Source: Dickeya lacustris (GTDB lineage Bacteria; Pseudomonadota; Gammaproteobacteria; Enterobacterales; Enterobacteriaceae). From it: DNA of 64,000 nt. The position numbers and the translations under genes were made by a program. The DNA is taken from assembly GCF_029635795.1 (NCBI RefSeq), contig NZ_CP114280.1, positions 3,224,001 through 3,288,000 of the forward strand, written 5' to 3'. This document shows, one piece after another, positions 60,317 through 64,000 of this stretch. The notes below the pieces were generated by a model. That model saw only the letters and a list, made by a program, of their open reading frames with translations. It was not told the origin of the DNA and searched no databases. The stretch's first letter is position 1, and each line of letters begins with the position of its first letter.

Positions 60317-60346
60317 GCAAAAAGACGATGTTAAGTGCAAATTGGC

Positions 60347-60371
60347 AAATAATGCAAAATTTGCATTATTT
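60347..60371. promoter_or_regulatory. Palindromic operator candidate 2
   Basis: A 25-bp palindrome around one central base (AATGCAAA-A-TTTGCATT core, with AAAT/ATTT flanks) lies about 30 bp downstream of the candidate -10. A related imperfect site (TGCAAATTGGCA) is just upstream at 60336-60347. A bound repressor here would block the + strand transcript. Confidence 0.6.
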
Positions 60372-60579
60372 CGATACGAAACGCGTCAGAGCACCAGAAA
60401 GTTGCATGGTGTGAATGAATAAATCGCATTGCGCACAATAACGGTGCAGGCGCATTAAAAATATCCATTATTTTAATAATTGTGTTTATTTTTGATGTTT
60501 TCATTCACCATGCATTTTTATTGTGCCATCCGTTTTCGATATTTCGTTTATTCGCTAAAGCGGCAACAAAGGATTCAGC

Positions 60580-63045
60580 ATGAATATCGGTTGGGTATTA
60601 AAGCAGAACAGCGTCATTAACCGCTTTATGATTACCTCACTTGCGGAAAAATATTATCCGGCGGAAGTCGATACGTTGCCGGATACCGTTAATTACCGTT
60701 TTATTAATGGCTTTGTAGATGTAGGGGTATTGCCCTGCCGCGTGCGTTTTCTCAAAGAAACCGCCCCGCGCGAGATAAGCCTGCCGAATCATGTCGATTT
60801 TAACGCCCTCTGGAGTGGCGGAGATCAGAGCCAATCGGTCAATTTCAGCGACTTCTGGCCGTGCCCGACGCATGTGCAGCGCTTTGCCCGCTGTTTTATT
60901 TACAGCGATGGTTTGCACGCTGCGCGCTTTAGGTTAGGGACGTGCGGTGGCGTGACGCTGTGGCTCAATGGCCGGCAAATTGCCCGCTTCACGCCGTTTA
61001 GCCGCAATACCGAGCAGTTCTGCGAGTTGGTACTGCCGCTGCAATTGGGCCTCAATACGCTGGTGGTGCATGCAGAAGAGCTGTGTGAACGCGATACGGA
61101 CTACCTGTTTAGCCTGCGCTATCTCGATGAGCGGCCATTACGCTGGCAACTCGCGCCGGATGCGACGTGCAGCGAGCGTTTATGGGCGATGGATAACTGG
61201 CTCAATAGCCTGTCGCTTGGCGAGAACCTGATTAACCATGACACGCTAACCCTGCATTCTGCGGTGCCGCTCCCCGAAGCGGTGACGGTGCATCACCACC
61301 TGTTGTGTAACGTCAATGAATCCGTCACGCCCTGGCAGCAGCAACAGGCGCTTTGTGCCGGGCAAACCGACTGGCAGGCTCAGTTACCGGCAGGGCTGGT
61401 CGGGTATTACGATTTGGTGTGCCGCGCAGAGTACGAGGGGATCTCGCTGAGTCGTAACATCAGTTTTGGCCGCCTGCCGACCCAAACCCTGCCCGCATTA
61501 CCCTCGCTGGCACAGCGGCGGGAGCACCTATTGCGCCACACGGCGCGACACGGTTTTGAACGTATTGGCCGGGTGCTGGCCAGTTTTGCGACCGGCGAAG
61601 GCACCGAGGCTATCGACCCTATTCTCAATCAGGTGTTGCACAAAATCAGCCGCCGTGAAGACTGTGCCGATTTTCAACTGGTGCCGCTTATCTGGCTGTG
61701 GCAGCGCTATCAAGGGCAGCGCCTGAGCGCACCGCAGTGGCAGCGCGTGCGTACCGCCATTCTCGGTTTTCGTTATTGGATTGATGAGCCGGGCTGCGAC
61801 ACCATGTGGTTTTGGAGCGAAAACCACTGCCTGTGTTTCCACGTCGCCCAGTATCTGGCGGGGCAAAATTTCCCGGATGAGGTGTTTGTGTGCAGCGGCC
61901 GCACCGGGCGCGAGCAGCATGCGATTGCGCGTCAACGGCTGGATCGCTGGTTTGATGCCATTTTGACGCACGGCCTGGTGGAGTGGAACTCGGCTGCCTA
62001 TTACCCGATTGACCTTATCGGTTTACTGGCGCTTTCAGAGCTGGCTGGCGATGAAAGTTTGCGGGAGCGCGCGCGTACCGTTATCGACAGAATCGTGCTG
62101 ATGACCGCCTGGGTACACCAAAACGGTGTGGCCGTCGGCACCATGGGGCGGGCGTATGACAAAGAGCTGCGCTCAGGCATGCTGACCGAGCTGGCCGGTT
62201 TCTGCGCGCTGCTCTGGGGCGAAGGCTGGATGCTCCCGCACTGCGCCGCCTTGCCGTTAATGTGCCTGAGCCAATATCAACCGCCGCAGGAAGCGCAAGC
62301 CATCGCGCAGTGGCTCTCGCCGCAGGGCGCACAGGCGCGCTGGGTGCAGGGGCTTGATCGCAGCGCGAACGTCATTGCCTGGAAACAGCAGGATGTGGCG
62401 TTCTCTTCGGTGTTTGATCACCATCCCGGCGAACCGGGGCACCAGCAGCACGTGCTGGATATCCGTCTGGGTCGCCATTATGCCGCCCGGTTGTGGGTCA
62501 ATCACCCCGGTGAAGACCGCCCTGACGGGGTACACCGCCCGTCCTACTGGGCCGGAAATGGCCGCCTGCCGCAGGTGATGCAGCACCGTAACCGCGCCTG
62601 GATGCTGTTTGATTTGCAGCATGATTTGCGCCGCTGGACGCACCTGTATTTGCCGCGTACCGCGCTTGATGAGGTGGTGGTTGAGGCGTGCTGGTGTTTT
62701 GTGCGCGGCGGCAATGGCTATGCCGCGCTGCACAATCCCGCCGGATTACAGCTGCACACGCCGCAAGGCGGCCAACCGGACAGCGAATTGCGGGCGTTTG
62801 GCGAGAGTAATGTCTGGTATATCGCCGTAGATAGCGGTGCAGGCAGCCTCGGCTTTGCTGAATTTATCGCGCGCTTTCGTCATCGTCAGGTACAGCAGTT
62901 ACCCGACGGTAGCGTGCAGTTTGATGACCCCGATTATGGCCTGATGGCCTGGCAGCCGGAGGGCGGTTTTACCATCGACAGTCAGCCGTTCGTTTTTCCC
63001 GACACCGTATCGGTGATACCACAGCGTACTGAGGAGGTGCAGTAA
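60580..63045 (+). CDS. Unrecognised 821-residue protein with polysaccharide-lyase-like architecture
   Basis: No signal peptide (MNIGWVLKQNSVINRFM), so it is expected in the cytoplasm. I cannot assign it to a named family. Residues about 90-185 look like a beta-sandwich carbohydrate-binding fold (FARCFIYSDGLHAARFRLG, LWLNGRQIA). Residues about 310-590 are helical with conserved-looking polar clusters MWFWSENHCLCFHVAQYLAG (His416) and LVEWNSAAYYPIDLIGLLAL (Asn470, Tyr474/475), a pattern like the alpha-toroid of heparinase/alginate/PL8-type lyases. Residues about 600-821 look beta-rich, like their C-terminal sandwich. The next gene is a GH105-type hydrolase, which acts on the unsaturated products lyases make. 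A cytoplasmic lyase is the working idea; a phosphorylase or hydrolase is not excluded. Confidence 0.6.
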   Translation: MNIGWVLKQNSVINRFMITSLAEKYYPAEVDTLPDTVNYRFINGFVDVGVLPCRVRFLKETAPREISLPNHVDFNALWSGGDQSQSVNFSDFWPCPTHVQRFARCFIYSDGLHAARFRLGTCGGVTLWLNGRQIARFTPFSRNTEQFCELVLPLQLGLNTLVVHAEELCERDTDYLFSLRYLDERPLRWQLAPDATCSERLWAMDNWLNSLSLGENLINHDTLTLHSAVPLPEAVTVHHHLLCNVNESVTPWQQQQALCAGQTDWQAQLPAGLVGYYDLVCRAEYEGISLSRNISFGRLPTQTLPALPSLAQRREHLLRHTARHGFERIGRVLASFATGEGTEAIDPILNQVLHKISRREDCADFQLVPLIWLWQRYQGQRLSAPQWQRVRTAILGFRYWIDEPGCDTMWFWSENHCLCFHVAQYLAGQNFPDEVFVCSGRTGREQHAIARQRLDRWFDAILTHGLVEWNSAAYYPIDLIGLLALSELAGDESLRERARTVIDRIVLMTAWVHQNGVAVGTMGRAYDKELRSGMLTELAGFCALLWGEGWMLPHCAALPLMCLSQYQPPQEAQAIAQWLSPQGAQARWVQGLDRSANVIAWKQQDVAFSSVFDHHPGEPGHQQHVLDIRLGRHYAARLWVNHPGEDRPDGVHRPSYWAGNGRLPQVMQHRNRAWMLFDLQHDLRRWTHLYLPRTALDEVVVEACWCFVRGGNGYAALHNPAGLQLHTPQGGQPDSELRAFGESNVWYIAVDSGAGSLGFAEFIARFRHRQVQQLPDGSVQFDDPDYGLMAWQPEGGFTIDSQPFVFPDTVSVIPQRTEEVQ

Positions 63046-63046
63046 C

Positions 63047-64000
63047 ATGACCGAACACACGCCACAGGCTCTTGAGGGCGTTCCGCCGTTGACGCCGCAA
63101 AATATCGATACGCTGTTGGATAAGGTGGCGCTGGCATTTTGCCGCCTGAAAGCGATTGATAGTGTCACCGAAGAGGTGCCCGCCAGCGACACGCTGACTA
63201 TCCAGTTTGAAGAGTGGGACTGGGAGGTAGGCGTCGGGTTATATGGTTTCTGGAAACTGGCGCAACAGCGTGGCGATGGCGCGATGCTGGCGGCGCTGGC
63301 GCAGTGGTATGAACAAAAATTACAGGCCGGATTACCGCCCCGGCAAATCAACTCGACCGCACCGATGCTGGTGCTGGCGCTATTGTGCCGTGATGACCCT
63401 CGCCCGCACTGGTTACAGGCGGTCGAAGAGTGGGCCGACTGGCTGCTGCATTCGTTGCCGAAAACCGAAGACGGCGGTTTTCAACACACGGTGAAAGAGC
63501 GCCCGAATACCGGGCAACTGTGGGATGACACGCTGTTTATGGCCGGGCTGTTTCTCGTCGTCAGCGCCGGGGTGCTCAACCGTCAGGCGTTGCAGGATGA
63601 AGCGGAATACCAGTTATTGACGCACGCGCGTTATCTGGCCGATGCCCCCAGCGGGCTGTGGTATCACGGCTGGACGTTTCTTGGCCGTCACCATTATGCC
63701 GGAGCGTTCTGGGGGCGGGGCAATGCCTGGGTCACGCTGGTGTTGCCGGAAATCTGCTGGCTGGCGCAAACCCCGCTCTCGCCGCCGGTTCAACGCACGC
63801 TGGAAGCCATCTTAACGCAGCAGACAAACGCACTGGCGGCCTGCCAGCATCACTCCGGGTTGTGGCACACGCTGCTCAATGACCCGGACTCACCGCTGGA
63901 AACGTCGGCCAGCGCCGGGTTCATCGCCGGAATTCTGAATGCCCGCAGGCTCGGTATGCTGGCGGATTTCCCCGCAGAGGTGCTGGAGAAAGGCCTGGCG
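63047..64000 (+). CDS. GH105-type unsaturated uronyl hydrolase, N-terminal part
   Basis: The frame is open from the ATG after GAGGAGG (63031-63037) to the end of the window, 318 codons, so the C-terminus is missing. Features of the GH105/YteR (alpha/alpha)6 barrel are EEWDWEVGVGLYGFWKLAQ, TGQLWDDTLFMAGLFL with the catalytic Asp near 160, FWGRGNAWVTLVLPE and LWHTLLNDPDSPLETSASAG. No signal peptide is present, so it is cytoplasmic. GH105 and GH88 enzymes remove 4,5-unsaturated uronic acids from oligosaccharide ends; the motifs favour GH105. It starts one base after the stop of the lyase-like gene. Confidence 0.88.
   Translation, partial: MTEHTPQALEGVPPLTPQNIDTLLDKVALAFCRLKAIDSVTEEVPASDTLTIQFEEWDWEVGVGLYGFWKLAQQRGDGAMLAALAQWYEQKLQAGLPPRQINSTAPMLVLALLCRDDPRPHWLQAVEEWADWLLHSLPKTEDGGFQHTVKERPNTGQLWDDTLFMAGLFLVVSAGVLNRQALQDEAEYQLLTHARYLADAPSGLWYHGWTFLGRHHYAGAFWGRGNAWVTLVLPEICWLAQTPLSPPVQRTLEAILTQQTNALAACQHHSGLWHTLLNDPDSPLETSASAGFIAGILNARRLGMLADFPAEVLEKGLA

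Overview
The window is a 64 kb stretch of chromosome from an enterobacterium (Enterobacterales). The first 41 kb follows the classical E. coli gene order from the cell-division/cell-wall cluster to acnB: murF, mraY, murD, ftsW, murG, murC, ftsQAZ, lpxC, secM, secA, mutT, yacG, zapD, coaE, hofCB-ppdD, nadC, ampDE, aroP, pdhR, aceEF, lpd, acnB, yacL. Protein identity to the E. coli versions is high. The accessory content (a GH105-type hydrolase, a probable sugar-uptake locus, a LOG-type enzyme) suggests a plant-associated member of the Pectobacteriaceae (Dickeya/Brenneria/Pectobacterium-like). That assignment is inference; no rRNA or other marker is present.

Region by region. (1) 1-11.4 kb: peptidoglycan precursor synthesis and divisome genes on the + strand, tightly overlapping. 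ddlB is missing from its usual place between murC and ftsQ, and mraY carries a one-base insertion in the codon of a catalytic aspartate. (2) 11.4-15.8 kb: a DciA-like DUF721 gene diverging from secM-secA, then mutT. (3) 15.9-23.1 kb, minus strand: yacG, zapD, coaE, a type IV pilin trio, nadC and a Tsx-like porin. (4) 23.5-34.2 kb: ampDE, aroP (probable TyrR box), pdhR with two PdhR operators, and the pyruvate dehydrogenase operon. (5) 34.4-43.0 kb: an exported alpha/beta hydrolase facing an MmgE/PrpD-family gene, then acnB, yacL and a chemoreceptor.

(6) 43.0-52.9 kb is an accessory catabolic island: two divergent units sharing one control region. The left-hand unit encodes an Fe-dependent alcohol dehydrogenase, a DapA-family lyase, an SSS symporter, a cytoplasmic Asp-box propeller protein, a YhcH-family protein and an SDR. 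The right-hand unit encodes a DUF1537 four-carbon acid-sugar kinase and PdxA2, followed by a DeoR-type regulator. Together they look like uptake and breakdown of an unidentified acid sugar or glycoside, ending in a four-carbon acid that kinase and PdxA2 would turn into DHAP and CO2. (7) 53.1-57.1 kb: a VOC protein, a LOG enzyme and a zinc ABC transporter operon with a consensus Zur operator and a 34-residue leading membrane protein.

(8) 57.3-64.0 kb is the most novel part: a divergent locus with an ABC sugar-binding protein, a BadF-type kinase and a translationally coupled half-kinase on one side, and an unrecognised 821-residue cytoplasmic protein with lyase-like architecture plus a GH105-type unsaturated-uronyl hydrolase on the other. 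Palindromic operators sit between them. The set is consistent with import and intracellular degradation of a uronate-containing oligosaccharide.

Across the whole window, short tandem duplications (periods 8-21 bp, 2-8 copies) occur at more than ten separate places, mostly in intergenic DNA or at gene ends. Two copies of a palindromic enterobacterial-type repeat of about 130-140 bp are also present.
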